DNA of 64,000 nucleotides, taken from assembly GCF_028752835.1 (NCBI RefSeq), contig NZ_CP087952.1, positions 1,283,041-1,347,040 of the forward strand, given 5' to 3'. The position numbers and the translations under genes were made by a program. The notes under the pieces were generated by a model. The model did no database searches. It was not told the origin of the DNA and worked only from the letters and a program-made list of their open reading frames with translations. Source of the stretch: Desulfosarcina sp. BuS5 (GTDB lineage: Bacteria > Desulfobacterota > Desulfobacteria > Desulfobacterales > BuS5). Positions within the stretch are counted from its first letter, which is position 1; each line of letters starts with the position of its first letter. Below are positions 17,965 to 26,488 of this stretch, piece after piece.

Positions 17965-18312
17965 ATGAAATGCGATAAATGTGAGTATGAAGGTTTGATT
18001 TCCGATTTTAAATATATCTGTCAAAGCTCTTGAAGCGGCCCTGTTGATGTGAGGGAATGCCCTCGCTGTGGCGCTCAGGTGAGCTGCAATCGACATATTG
18101 AATTAGAATCGGAAGTGCCTGACCAGTTACGTCAGGCTCGGGAATTTATTAAAAACGGACAATATGATGAAGCAAAGCAACTTATCAATAATGCTTCTGA
18201 AAAAAATCGTGTCCTCACATTGCCTGGAATTGAGGAGGAAATAAGAATTTTATATAAAAAATTAAAGGAAATAAAATCTAAAACAAAAAAAGTTGCCGCT
18301 TGGGCAGCATAA
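17965..18312 (+). CDS. zinc-ribbon protein interrupted by in-frame UGA (selenocysteine candidate or nonsense mutation)
   Basis: An ATG at 17965 with a strong AAGGAGG site 8 bases upstream opens a frame that continues to 18312 if the TGA at 18031 (codon 23) is read through; 115 codons in all. The translation begins MKCDKCEYEGLISDF and, after the UGA, continues with RECPRCGAQVSC. The two CxxC pairs form a rubredoxin-like zinc ribbon. It aligns without gaps over the first 35 residues with the products at 25609 and 25883, where codon 23 is Val and Leu. Residues 50-115 form charged helices (EFIKNGQYDEAKQLIN). A 7-bp hairpin starts 15 bases after the UGA, and SelB is encoded at the window's end. 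A simple TTA-to-TGA mutation is equally possible, since the paralogues are hydrophobic there. Confidence 0.6.
18049..18066 (+). promoter_or_regulatory. candidate bacterial SECIS-like hairpin
   Basis: GTGAGGG and CCCTCGC pair over seven positions (one G-U) around loop AATG; opening the top pair gives a loop starting with G. The UGA-to-loop distance of 22 bases fits the bacterial SECIS range. The same bases encode the conserved second CxxC, so the hairpin may be incidental. Confidence 0.35.
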
Positions 18313-18441
18313 TATAGATTTTTATATAAATTATCCGATCTTAAAATTCGGCTCAAGGCCGGAGGTGGTAGGGGTTCAAAATCTTGAACCCCTACTCCGA
18401 CGACTGATAACGTAGTGAAATTATTTATATACAGACATATC
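18313..18441. repeat. TATAGAT repeat family, copy 5 (reverse)
   Basis: Abuts the stop codon of the zinc-ribbon gene. TATAGATTTTTATATAAATT, GGCTCAAGGCC, GGGGTTCAAAATCTTGAACC palindrome, GATAACGTAGTGAAATTATT and a decayed right end. Confidence 0.88.
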
Positions 18442-18451
18442 TTTCTATGAG

Positions 18452-18479
18452 GTAGAGACGCAAAATTTTGCGTCTCTAT
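18452..18479. repeat. GTAGAGACGC palindrome, second copy
   Basis: Same AAAATTTT-centred palindrome as at 12898-12925, differing only at the last base of the right arm. Confidence 0.85.
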
Positions 18480-18563
18480 CGCGGGCTTTTAACCTGGAGT
18501 AAGTTTTGGATGAATCCTTAAAGATTACCTTTCCGGATGAGGTAATAGATCAGGTTCCATATA

Positions 18564-19076
18564 ATGATTGTTGATCAACCTGCCAGCCATTTTATTTTTG
18601 GTTACCATTCGCGTATTTATCAAGGATACAAATACGTAGCCTATAAAGGAAAGCCCTTAACCAATCAAGAGTATCTTGATTATTGGGGCAAATGGCTTGT
18701 TTTGGGATCAAAAGATATGCATGACAAGCTTGCTGAAAAATTGGATCCTTATTTGGAAGAAGGGTTAATCGCATGTTTTAAATATGACCGGAAGCCGCTT
18801 GAACATCTTGGGCTGGAAGAATGCATCATGTATGTTTATTGTGATAAACGGAACAGTGAAAAAGTTTGGGATATATTGAAACAGTACGGAATAAAACTTA
18901 AAGCATGGGTTCCTGAAAGGGACACAGTTTCAATGTGGCTCCCCGGTGGCAGGTTATTGGAAGATTGGATTAAATCGGAAAATTTAAGTGAAAAAGAGGC
19001 CGAAAAAGTAAGAAAGGATTCACTTCAAAAATTTGGTGCAATTCTTGATCATCCGCACGAGCCTTTTGCCGGATAA
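18564..19076 (+). CDS. unknown protein, paralogue B of a ~170-residue family
   Basis: The 170-residue product starts MIVDQPASHFIFGYHS and matches the product at 11118 end to end: GKPLTNQEYLDYWGKW, EGLIACFKYDRKP, SMWLPGGRLLEDWIKSE and DHPHEPFAG against DYPDRPFAG. It is soluble, without signal peptide or obvious cofactor motif. The cysteine cluster of paralogue A is reduced to ECIMYVYCDK. It lies 102 bp upstream of the VWA gene. Retaining two diverged copies, each beside a different large gene of the island, argues for two specialised functions. Confidence 0.8.
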   Translation: MIVDQPASHFIFGYHSRIYQGYKYVAYKGKPLTNQEYLDYWGKWLVLGSKDMHDKLAEKLDPYLEEGLIACFKYDRKPLEHLGLEECIMYVYCDKRNSEKVWDILKQYGIKLKAWVPERDTVSMWLPGGRLLEDWIKSENLSEKEAEKVRKDSLQKFGAILDHPHEPFAG

Positions 19077-19178
19077 ACTCTATTGACTTGTTTTTTAAGA
19101 TTTTTTTGAAAATAATTTTATATTTTAACATTACTTTCCCAGGTTTTTTGTCGAGTTAGCGTTTACAGGAAAAATATT

Positions 19179-20894
19179 ATGAGCACTTCTCAATCGTATG
19201 GATACTCTGAATATTGGAGAAAAGATAAGTCTCCCGTAGAATCCCAGGAATTGCTGAAGATTTTATTATCTTTGCGCAAAGTTGGGGGGCATATAGCTAC
19301 TAATTTAAAAGAGATTGAATGGACAGGAATGTCTGCTCCCAATCCCAGAAAAAAAATTGAAATCGACATTAATCTGGCAAAAGGTGCCTATCCATTGTCT
19401 CCTGGAAAGATGGATATTCTTGTGGGCGTCACTGCAAGGGAGGCATTCCATTGTAAAGTTCTTTCAGATGTGGTTATATCAATGCTCAAAAAAAAGCTTA
19501 ACAAAAAATTTGGTACAATGCCTGCGAAAAGGGAGGAACTCGTAGAATTGTTTGTCAATATTTTCGAAGATATTTATATTAGGGAATTGGCCAATGATAC
19601 TGTTTGGAGATATTATCTCCCGGATTGCTGGCAATATATTAGACCCCAAAATAAATCTAATATAAAAAATAAGCCGACCCTCAGAAACCTTCTATCTGTT
19701 TTTTCCGACCATATTTTCCTCGATAAATTAGCTGTTTATATGAATCCGGAATATTATCCCCTGTTTGAAAGACTGCTTCAGGCAAAAAAAGAAATCATTA
19801 AATTTTTGGAGATAAAGTCTATCTCAAAATGTTTTCAGGCCAGGATCGAGTTTTATCTAAATATCTGGTATGATTTAATAGCCGGATCCGATACCTGGGT
19901 TGAACCTGTTTATGAAAAATATTCAGCCCCTGATAAGGAAGGAGAAACTGAAGGGGAATCTGAAGAAGGAGATGAAGCTGAAGGAGAAGATCAGCTTGCT
20001 GAAAATGAAGAAGTGCAAGAGGATAGCCCGGAGATTGAATCAAATCTTGTTTTAATGCAGAATATTAAGGATTCTTTGGAAAAACGGGAAGGTAAAACTC
20101 TTGATGAAAAAATTGAAGAAATTTCCGATAATGAACAAGGTAGAATAATGGAAACCTGCTTTGTAAAATCAACCTTGCGCTGTCTCATTGACCCGGATGT
20201 AGACCTGGTGGCAAGATTAAGGCGGATTTTCAAGCAGCAGAGAAACCTCAGAAGCAGGCGTTATCGATATCGACGTTATCTGACATTGGGAAAACTTGAT
20301 GGAAGACGACTCTACCGATCCGGAATTGATGGTTTGGTATTCAGGCAAAAACAGTATTTTTTGAATGATAATACCAGGAATATAGCCATCCTGGTTGATG
20401 GTTCAGCTTCCATGTCGGGAGGGGTGACACGTGGGGGAAAGGATTGGGTAAAAACCGAACGTATTTTTGCATCACTTTGCCAGGCAGTTAAAGGTACTGA
20501 AAACAGACTGGTTGTGTATGCCTATTTTGAAAGCGGCGGAATTTGCAAAGTAAATGATTTATCTTACAGCAGCACACTTTACACTGTCCGTCCCACAGGA
20601 AGAACCCCAACAGGTCAGGCCATTGTTACTACTGCCATGAAATTGCCGGATGATAAGCGGAAACTTGTTATTCATCTTACCGACGGGGAACCTAACTGTG
20701 GTCTTAGCGTAAAAAAAGCCCTTGAATTTTGCAAAAGGCAACATGTCGATTTTGTTACCATTGGTGTTTGCGAAGATGAAGAAATGAAAGCAATATTATC
20801 CAGGCAGTATGGTAATGATGCAATCCTTTTGGATTCCCTGGATCAACTGCCAATGCGTTTAGAAGAAGTTCTTAAATCAAAATTATTGGTTTAA
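19179..20894 (+). CDS. NorD/CbbO-like VWA-domain protein, copy 1
   Basis: The 571-residue protein of the NorD/CbbO kind works with a MoxR ATPase to remodel metalloenzymes. The C-terminal VWA domain (from about residue 400) has an intact MIDAS: ILVDGSASMSGG, then PTGRTPTGQAI and HLTDGEPNCG. The N-terminal 240 residues are shared with the VWA protein at 32496 (GHIATNLKEIEW against GHIGINVGRVVW; PPGKMD/SPGKMDxLxGVTA). Between them lies a very acidic linker (GETEGESEEGDEAEGEDQ). No MoxR gene is adjacent; the unpaired MoxR gene at 35845 is a candidate partner. Substrate enzyme unknown, probably the glycyl-radical synthase. Confidence 0.85.
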   Translation: MSTSQSYGYSEYWRKDKSPVESQELLKILLSLRKVGGHIATNLKEIEWTGMSAPNPRKKIEIDINLAKGAYPLSPGKMDILVGVTAREAFHCKVLSDVVISMLKKKLNKKFGTMPAKREELVELFVNIFEDIYIRELANDTVWRYYLPDCWQYIRPQNKSNIKNKPTLRNLLSVFSDHIFLDKLAVYMNPEYYPLFERLLQAKKEIIKFLEIKSISKCFQARIEFYLNIWYDLIAGSDTWVEPVYEKYSAPDKEGETEGESEEGDEAEGEDQLAENEEVQEDSPEIESNLVLMQNIKDSLEKREGKTLDEKIEEISDNEQGRIMETCFVKSTLRCLIDPDVDLVARLRRIFKQQRNLRSRRYRYRRYLTLGKLDGRRLYRSGIDGLVFRQKQYFLNDNTRNIAILVDGSASMSGGVTRGGKDWVKTERIFASLCQAVKGTENRLVVYAYFESGGICKVNDLSYSSTLYTVRPTGRTPTGQAIVTTAMKLPDDKRKLVIHLTDGEPNCGLSVKKALEFCKRQHVDFVTIGVCEDEEMKAILSRQYGNDAILLDSLDQLPMRLEEVLKSKLLV

Positions 20895-20897
20895 TTA

Positions 20898-21060
20898 GGG
20901 TGCAATACAAAAAAGTTACACAAATTGTAACCGTTCACAGTTATAGGTTCACAGTTAACGTTGGTTATAGGATATTAAAATCCCAGGGCCGTTGTGCCCT
21001 GGGCTGGTATGTATAGCCCTTTCAGGGCTGATAATCGAATAACTTTTTTATATTGCACCC
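20898..21060. repeat. GGGTGCAATA-bounded MITE-like element
   Basis: GGGTGCAATACAAAAAAGTTA at the left and its near complement at the right enclose about 120 bp that includes a CCCAGGGC...GCCCTGGG hairpin and AGCCCTTTCAGGGCT. A worn end occurs at 17099. Confidence 0.82.
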
Positions 21061-21151
21061 GCTAATACCTAACGCCTAAAAGCTAATCGCTTTAAATCTT
21101 CGTTTAGAAAAAAAGCTCGAAATGATAGATGGTTTTCGTCCATGCACTAGT
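21061..21151. repeat. worn half of the CTGAACG-bounded element
   Basis: CCTAACGCCTAAAAGCTAATC and the end TTTTCGTCCATGCACTA resemble the elements at 7549 and 29545. Read on the minus strand, its terminal TAGTGC provides the stop codon of the response regulator. Confidence 0.7.
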
Positions 21152-22544
21152 TAAAATCTCTTTTATTCAATTTATACTGTTCCATTTTTCGGAAAAGTGT
21201 GCGGGCATTTAATCCCGATCGCTCCGCTACATCTTTTATCCTGCCATGATATCTTTCAAGTGCCAGACAAAGATACCTTTGCTCCAGGAGGCTAATCTGT
21301 TCTTTTAAGGGAGGATCCAGACTGATTTTTGTTGTTATTGAAAAGTTGTCTTCCGGTTCATGCTCATCACTAAGATAAAATTTATTGATCGTATTGCCCG
21401 GTGTCATAATAATTGTGCGCTCAATTACATTGATAAGTTCTCTGACATTACCGGGCCATGAATAGTTGATGAGTAATTTTATTGATTCCGGGGTGATTTC
21501 CATAGGCTTTTGTTCAAGGCGTTTTGTGTAAATATCTACGAAATAGCGTGTCAATAAAGGAATGTCTTCGGTTCTTTCTCTCAAAGGGGGAATATTAATG
21601 GGAACTACGTTCAGGCGGTAATAAAGATCCTGCCTGAATTTTTTTTCCCTTACCAGTTGAAGCAGATTCTGGTTGGAAGCGGCGATAACCCGAACATTCA
21701 CCTTGATGGGGGCATCACCACCGAGCCTTTGAAATGTTTTTTCCTGGATAAGTCTTAAAAGTTTTTTTTGAACTGCCGGCGATGCATTTTCAACCTCATC
21801 CAAAAATATGGTTCCACCGTCAGCCTGTTCAAAGCGGCCCCGTTTAGTTCCCACAGCTCCGGTAAAGGCCCCTTGTTCATAACCAAACAGTTCCGCTTCC
21901 AGGAGAGTTTCCGTCAGGGTGCCGCAATCAACTGTAATTATTGGGCCGTCCTTTCGTGTACCTACATGATAAATAGCCTTTGCAATCATTTCTTTGCCGG
22001 TACCTGTCTCACCTGAAAGCAAAATAGTGGTGTTCAAGGGTGCAACTTTAGTGATAAGTTTAAATATTTCCCGCATTTTTTTGCTTTTACCCACCAGGTT
22101 GTACATACGGTCTTGCTGCTCGATTTTATTTTTCAGCTCTCCGACCCGGTCTTTAAGGAGACGGTTTTCTTCTTTTAAAGCAATTCGTTCACAGATTTTA
22201 TCAATAACAATATGTATTTGATCAAAATTAAGGGGTTTTACAAAAAAATCGGTAATCCCTTCTTTCATTATATCTACAGCTACTTCCACTGAGGCATAAC
22301 CGGTAATAACCACAATTTCGGTTTCAGGATGGTTTTGTTTTATTAATTTTACTATTTTTTCTCCACCCATACCCGGCATTTTCAGATCAGTAACAACAAG
22401 ATCGCAATCAACCTGGGACAATAAATCCATACCGAAATTTCCGTCTGAAGCCAGGAAAACTTCATGCCCCCAGCGGGTAAGCCGTAACTTGAACGTTTGA
22501 AGGATTGATTTTTCATCATCAATTACCAGTATTTTTAATTTCAT
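21147..22544 (-). CDS. NtrC-family sigma-54-dependent response regulator
   Basis: 465 residues: receiver domain (VIDDEKS, phospho-acceptor Asp in LVVTDLKMPG, Lys in VKPL), AAA+ sigma-54 activation domain (Walker A GETGTGKE, sigma-54 contact loop GAFTGA, Walker B GTIFLDEV) and a C-terminal Fis-type helix-turn-helix (DVAERSGLNARTLFRKM). It should bind upstream of -24/-12 promoters, and one such promoter lies at 25152-25167 ahead of the synthase genes. It is encoded after the kinase on the same strand, with a TATAGAT repeat between them. Its TAG stop falls inside a repeat end. Analogous regulators control toluene and alkane fumarate-addition operons in some anaerobes. Confidence 0.95.
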   Translation of the reverse strand: MKLKILVIDDEKSILQTFKLRLTRWGHEVFLASDGNFGMDLLSQVDCDLVVTDLKMPGMGGEKIVKLIKQNHPETEIVVITGYASVEVAVDIMKEGITDFFVKPLNFDQIHIVIDKICERIALKEENRLLKDRVGELKNKIEQQDRMYNLVGKSKKMREIFKLITKVAPLNTTILLSGETGTGKEMIAKAIYHVGTRKDGPIITVDCGTLTETLLEAELFGYEQGAFTGAVGTKRGRFEQADGGTIFLDEVENASPAVQKKLLRLIQEKTFQRLGGDAPIKVNVRVIAASNQNLLQLVREKKFRQDLYYRLNVVPINIPPLRERTEDIPLLTRYFVDIYTKRLEQKPMEITPESIKLLINYSWPGNVRELINVIERTIIMTPGNTINKFYLSDEHEPEDNFSITTKISLDPPLKEQISLLEQRYLCLALERYHGRIKDVAERSGLNARTLFRKMEQYKLNKRDFN

Positions 22545-22589
22545 TTTTTGCTCCCGCTTCTCCTGGGAGATCCCTTGTTTTGTAAGTTA

Positions 22590-22717
22590 TATAGATTGTC
22601 ACATAAATAATTTCACTGCGTTATCGGTCGTATGTGTAGGGGTTCAAAATTTTGAACCCCTACACCCCCCGGCCTTGCGTCCAATTTTAAAATCGGGTAA
22701 TTATCTGATAATCTATA
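22590..22717. repeat. TATAGAT repeat family, copy 6
   Basis: TATAGATTGTCACATAAATAA, TGCGTTATCGGTCG, GGGGTTCAAAATTTTGAACC palindrome, TTATCTGATAATCTATA. It sits between kinase and regulator and supplies the kinase stop codon. Confidence 0.92.
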
Positions 22718-24683
22718 TTTCAATTTTTCTTAAAAAACGCAAAATATCCCGGCGGCTGAATGGTTTGTGCAGAATTGGAATATTCGGCGCTTCAATAACA
22801 CTTTCCATATGTGATTCTGAAAAACCGGTCATAAATGCAAACTGTTTCACCGATTTTTTGTATTTTTCTTTTGCTTGATTGTATAATACCAGTCCGTTCA
22901 TGTTAGCCATCCTTAAATCGGAAAGCATCAGATCATAAACTTGTGCTTTTAATTTATCCAGGGCGTTCTTGCCATTTGAAGCAGTATCTACCCGGCACCC
23001 CAGGTCAGTTAAATATTTTGAAAGGGTAAGACGAATATTTTTTTCATCATCAACAACAAGTACTTTTGACGGAATCCAGGGATGGCCTATTACTTGTTGA
23101 ACAGGCTTGGGTATAAAATCGGTATAAACCGGAAGATGGATAATAAAAGTGGAGCCGCCTGTTGGAGGTGAATTCACTGTAATAGAACCACCATGCTCCT
23201 GGATAATTTCGTAAGCAATGGAAAGACCAAGGCCTGTTCCCTTGCCATGTGGTTTGGTAGTGAAAAAGGGGTCAAAAATCTTTGATAAGTGTTCCTCAGA
23301 GATACCGGGACCGTTGTCTGCTATCTCCACAACAATCCAATCCCCATCCATATTACTCCGAATAATAATTTTATTCCCGATCCTGCTGGATCCAATCGCA
23401 TCTACTGCGTTGCTGAGCAGGTTGAGAATCACTTGTTGCATCTTGGTCAAGTCTGCCTTTACCGGTTTAATTTCTTCGGTAAGCTTTAGAACGGCCTTAA
23501 TTCTCCTTTCTATCAACTGATGTACCCTGATCCCCATAACAGTTCTGATAACCTCATTTATATTGACAGCCTTTCCGTCAAAAGTGGATTTCCATGAAAA
23601 CGCAAGCAGGTTTTTCACAATCTTGCCGGCTCTTTTGGCATCGTTTTCTATGATCCGGGCTGCTTCATTGACGTCATTGGTTAAATTTGCGTCTTCCATA
23701 AGAAATTCCGCACAGCCAATGATACTGGTTAGAGGATTGTTAAGCTCATGAGCGATCCCTGAAATAAGGAGTTTAATTGAGCTCATTTTTTCCGATCGGA
23801 TTCGTACTTTAAGTAATTTTTCTTCCAGACCTTTACGTTCAGTAACATCATCAAAAATCAGAACAGTTCCCTTGTAATTATTTGAAATGCCTCTAAGGGG
23901 AGCGGCATGAACCTCAAAATACATTTTTATATTTTTATTATGACAAAAAAGCATTTTTACCTGGCCCGGGCTGATTTCCAGGAGCGAATCGTTATTTATC
24001 TTTTTCCAGAAGGAATCGGCTTGAAAAATACCAATCTCGGATAATTTTTTATTTTTTATGGAGTTCCCGGCAATTCCCAATGCCGTTATTATATGCTTCA
24101 TCCGGGGATTGGCAAACAAAAGTCGACCCTGTTCATTAATAAAAATTATACCGACAGGTGCGGAATCAACAAGATTTCTATTGAGCCGGTTGGTTTTTTT
24201 AAGCGCCTTGGCAACTTTATGGATTTTGGTTTCAAGGCGGGTTGAATATTCTCTTTGAAGATTTTTCAATTCCTGGATTACTTTTGCTTCAGAAATTAAT
24301 GCAATAATGTTTTCGTTGGAATCCCGGATTGGGGATATTGAAAACAGAACAGGGATCAACCTGTCAGGTGCGGCGATTGAGTCTTCTGCCACGACAGACC
24401 TGCCGGAAAGAGCGTTTTTTATCATTGCGGCAGTAATGTTTTTGGCTTTAGGGGAATAGTTTCTCCAGGGTGACTCGCCCAAAAAAGACCCTTCAACCCG
24501 GTTTAACGAGATATCCGCACACTTCAGAGCTGCTGAATTTGAAAATAAAATTTTTCCTTCGGTATCTAAAACCCAGGTCATGGAATCCATTTGATCAAAA
24601 GCATGGGCCAGGATTTTTAAAAAAGAATAGGAACAATTTTTTGGATCAAATAAAGGCAGATTTGTTTTTTGCATCATAGACAC
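22713..24683 (-). CDS. soluble hybrid PAS histidine kinase
   Basis: Cytoplasmic sensor of about 656 residues (GTG at 24683; ATGs at 24677 and 24674 are alternatives). It has no membrane segment. N-terminal PAS-like domains ([16 protein letters not shown] and [17 protein letters not shown]) are followed by HisKA with the phospho-acceptor in [12 protein letters not shown], HATPase ([26 protein letters not shown]) and a C-terminal receiver domain ([17 protein letters not shown]). The layout with soluble PAS sensing and a receiver recalls TodS/TutC-type kinases for hydrophobic substrates. It is paired with the NtrC-type regulator downstream. The stop codon TAG and last codon lie in the TATAGAT repeat. 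Confidence 0.93.
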   Translation of the reverse strand: MSMMQKTNLPLFDPKNCSYSFLKILAHAFDQMDSMTWVLDTEGKILFSNSAALKCADISLNRVEGSFLGESPWRNYSPKAKNITAAMIKNALSGRSVVAEDSIAAPDRLIPVLFSISPIRDSNENIIALISEAKVIQELKNLQREYSTRLETKIHKVAKALKKTNRLNRNLVDSAPVGIIFINEQGRLLFANPRMKHIITALGIAGNSIKNKKLSEIGIFQADSFWKKINNDSLLEISPGQVKMLFCHNKNIKMYFEVHAAPLRGISNNYKGTVLIFDDVTERKGLEEKLLKVRIRSEKMSSIKLLISGIAHELNNPLTSIIGCAEFLMEDANLTNDVNEAARIIENDAKRAGKIVKNLLAFSWKSTFDGKAVNINEVIRTVMGIRVHQLIERRIKAVLKLTEEIKPVKADLTKMQQVILNLLSNAVDAIGSSRIGNKIIIRSNMDGDWIVVEIADNGPGISEEHLSKIFDPFFTTKPHGKGTGLGLSIAYEIIQEHGGSITVNSPPTGGSTFIIHLPVYTDFIPKPVQQVIGHPWIPSKVLVVDDEKNIRLTLSKYLTDLGCRVDTASNGKNALDKLKAQVYDLMLSDLRMANMNGLVLYNQAKEKYKKSVKQFAFMTGFSESHMESVIEAPNIPILHKPFSRRDILRFLRKIEI

Positions 24684-25031
24684 TCATCTTTTTGGATTTC
24701 ATATTTCAAAATTATTGTCTATTTTTAGTTCAGGCATTCAATAATTTCGTCCCCGTTCCCATACTAAAAAATAAAGTATGCCTGAAAATCTATAATTAAA
24801 TTCCGTCCAGATATTGAAGCAGATTATGTTATTAAGATATATCAATTCAGCCAAAGTAGCAAGCAAAAATACTGATTTGAAACGGAACCAGGATAGATTT
24901 CAATAGAAATAATTTCACTGCGTTATAGATAACAATTGACGTCATCGTTCATTGCAAAAAGTTACCTGGCTGGGGTGATTGATTTCAAAGAAGGCGCCTT
25001 GCCTGTTTTTCAAAAAGCCGGCCGGCATATC

Positions 25032-25044
25032 GGACATATTGTCC
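25032..25044. promoter_or_regulatory. possible upstream activator site (GGACA-N3-TGTCC)
   Basis: A perfect 5-bp inverted repeat with a 3-bp spacer, about 120 bp upstream of the sigma-54 core promoter, which is the usual distance for NtrC-type activator binding. Confidence 0.4.
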
Positions 25045-25151
25045 TAAAAAGAATTTTTGGCCGAAATTGAAAAAATTTATTTTTGGAATAAGTTTAAAAT
25101 AACTTATTGATATCACATTAAATCAATAAAATAATATTTATTTAAAAATCT

Positions 25152-25167
25152 TGGCATATCTATTGCT
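25152..25167 (+). promoter_or_regulatory. sigma-54 (-24/-12) promoter of the synthase operon
   Basis: TGGCATATCTATTGCT matches the RpoN consensus: GG and GC separated by ten bases, with TTGC at -12. It lies about 180 bp upstream of the first small-subunit gene and opposite a sigma-54 activator gene. Confidence 0.85.
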
Positions 25168-25344
25168 TGTAGAAACAGCATGAACATGAATTACTGCTAA
25201 TCCATATGAACAGAAATTAAAAGGGGGGTGATGAAGTTAATAACTAAATTGAAATTTATGTTCTATTAAACATCAGAAAACTGAAAAATATTATCAAATT
25301 GAATAAGCATTAATATTAACATGTTAAAAAAAAGGAGAGCTAGA

Positions 25345-25578
25345 ATGCCAAGACACGGTGATTGCCAGTTTTTTATGCCTGATGGAGCAAACATAGCTGC
25401 TGAAGAAGGGACTTGTATGGAAATGGCGGATGAAGATGGATTCCCCGCAATCGTTAATATTTATGAAGATATAAAAGGTTGTCCGAAGTTCAAAGAAATT
25501 GAGAGGGTAAAGACTGATTCATCTGAAGAGATGTGGGGTCCTGCAGTTCGGGCCGGCAGAGGTTTTGACGAGAAATAG
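25345..25578 (+). CDS. small cysteine-containing subunit of the fumarate-adding synthase (candidate)
   Basis: 77 residues from the ATG at 25345 (AGGAGAGC just upstream; the frame is open from 25321). Cysteines occur as GDCQFF, GTCMEM and GCPKF, a pattern like the HiPIP-type small subunits of benzylsuccinate synthase (C-FF, G-C, final C). Those bind a [4Fe-4S] cluster and modulate the catalytic subunit. It is the first gene after the sigma-54 promoter. I am fairly sure of the role by position and cysteine pattern, less sure which named subunit (AssB/MasE/BssC-like) it equals. Confidence 0.7.
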   Translation: MPRHGDCQFFMPDGANIAAEEGTCMEMADEDGFPAIVNIYEDIKGCPKFKEIERVKTDSSEEMWGPAVRAGRGFDEK

Positions 25579-25602
25579 GAATACTATGGGAGGTTGCGGG
25601 TT

Positions 25603-25863
25603 GTGGTCATGAAATGCTCAAAATGTGGTTGTGAAGGTGGAAGGGGTATCTGGAAATTTATCGGTAATCTCAATGTAACCGGAACTCTGGCATACAGGCA
25701 ATGTCCCGAGTGCGGGCATCTGGAAGTCTGCGATGAGTTTTTCAGCAACGAGGAGTACAGGGGGCCGCAATCCTGGGGAACAGGGAAATTCCGTGGGAAG
25801 GTGTTTAAAGGGAAGAAGAAAAAGCCTGACCGGGAATTAAATCAGGATACAAATATTATATAA
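25603..25863 (+). CDS. zinc-ribbon/rubredoxin-like small protein 1 of the synthase operon
   Basis: 86 residues from the GTG at 25603 (GGGAGG nine bases upstream; the ATG at 25609 is an alternative). Two CxxC pairs (MKCSKCGCEG and RQCPECGHLEVC) form a rubredoxin-like knuckle fold. The tail is basic (KFRGKVFKGKKKKPDR). It aligns without gaps with the next product and with the UGA-containing gene at 17965. Small proteins of this sort occur in alkylsuccinate synthase operons; whether it is a subunit, electron carrier or assembly factor is unknown. Confidence 0.75.
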   Translation: MVMKCSKCGCEGGRGIWKFIGNLNVTGTLAYRQCPECGHLEVCDEFFSNEEYRGPQSWGTGKFRGKVFKGKKKKPDRELNQDTNII

Positions 25864-25882
25864 ATTGAGGAGGAATTTATTA

Positions 25883-26116
25883 ATGAACGTTAAATGTGAG
25901 AAATGCGGCCATGAAGGTCCAAAAGAGACTTTTGCATATCTGTATAACATCAGGCTTGATGATGGAATGAGCTGGCATGAGTGCCCAAAATGTCATGCAA
26001 TGAACTGGATTGCCGAAGCAACAGGTGAAGTTACTGATTTTACCGCGCATTGCAAAAGTTTTCCATTTCATTCCGATAAGGGTATCGGGATTCATTCCGA
26101 CAAACAGGGTGGCTGA
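25883..26116 (+). CDS. zinc-ribbon/rubredoxin-like small protein 2 of the synthase operon
   Basis: 77 residues from the ATG at 25883, with GAGGAGG eleven bases upstream. Motifs are VKCEKCGHEG and HECPKCHAMNW, the same spacing as in the previous product. The C-terminal part has HCKSFPFHSDKGIGIHSDK, histidine-rich and absent from its relatives. Position two genes before the catalytic subunit suggests a structural or maturation role in the synthase complex. Confidence 0.75.
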   Translation: MNVKCEKCGHEGPKETFAYLYNIRLDDGMSWHECPKCHAMNWIAEATGEVTDFTAHCKSFPFHSDKGIGIHSDKQGG

Positions 26117-26286
26117 TAAAAAGTGCTGGGCCTGATCCTGATAGTTGTATTGTAAAGTGAGTTTGAGCCGAAAGGATCATAATGCAATTCGGTTGATTAT
26201 TAACCAGTATGGATTGCGCTTATATCTGACAGTATGATCTCGGATTCTAAAATTCTTGTAAAATTAAATGAAGGAGATAAAACATA

Positions 26287-26475
26287 ATGGCTGCAAAAAG
26301 TTATGAAGGTGAAAAGTGGTTTTTCCCTTTTGAAGATGATAAAGAACAGGGGGAACTGGTTGAACGTGTTATTGATGCACGTTGCGGATATTGGACATCA
26401 AAGCCGATGAAAAAGAGCGATCTTCCCTCAGGTGTAAAGATGGGCGCTCCAACCGATAAAAATTATTACAGATAG
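26287..26475 (+). CDS. second small subunit of the fumarate-adding synthase (candidate)
   Basis: 62 residues, starting MAAKSYEGEKWFFPF, with GAAGGAGAT upstream and only 13 bp between its stop and the catalytic gene. It has a single cysteine (DARCGYWTSKPMKKSD); the YWTSKP stretch is reminiscent of small-subunit sequences of the benzylsuccinate synthase family. Tight coupling to the catalytic gene supports a stoichiometric subunit. The preceding 170 bp hold no gene. Confidence 0.72.
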   Translation: MAAKSYEGEKWFFPFEDDKEQGELVERVIDARCGYWTSKPMKKSDLPSGVKMGAPTDKNYYR

Positions 26476-26488
26476 TGGAGGTATAAAA

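Larger units (their letters stand above)
24684..25344. other. divergent regulatory region of the synthase operon
   Basis: About 660 bp without a gene separate the kinase from the small-subunit genes. It holds the sigma-54 promoter, the GGACA palindrome, a worn TATAGAT half (24905-24945) and a possible 12-codon leader ORF from 25231 with ribosome site GGGGGGTG, too short to assert. Confidence 0.6.

Noticed and set aside
18049-18312. Independent gene starting at GTG 18049
   Set aside because: It lacks a ribosome site and cuts a zinc ribbon in half; the ATG at 17965 in the same frame has a strong site and matches the paralogues.
25231-25269. Leader peptide gene before the small-subunit genes
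   Set aside because: Twelve codons with a fair ribosome site, but no terminator/antiterminator or codon bias to support it.
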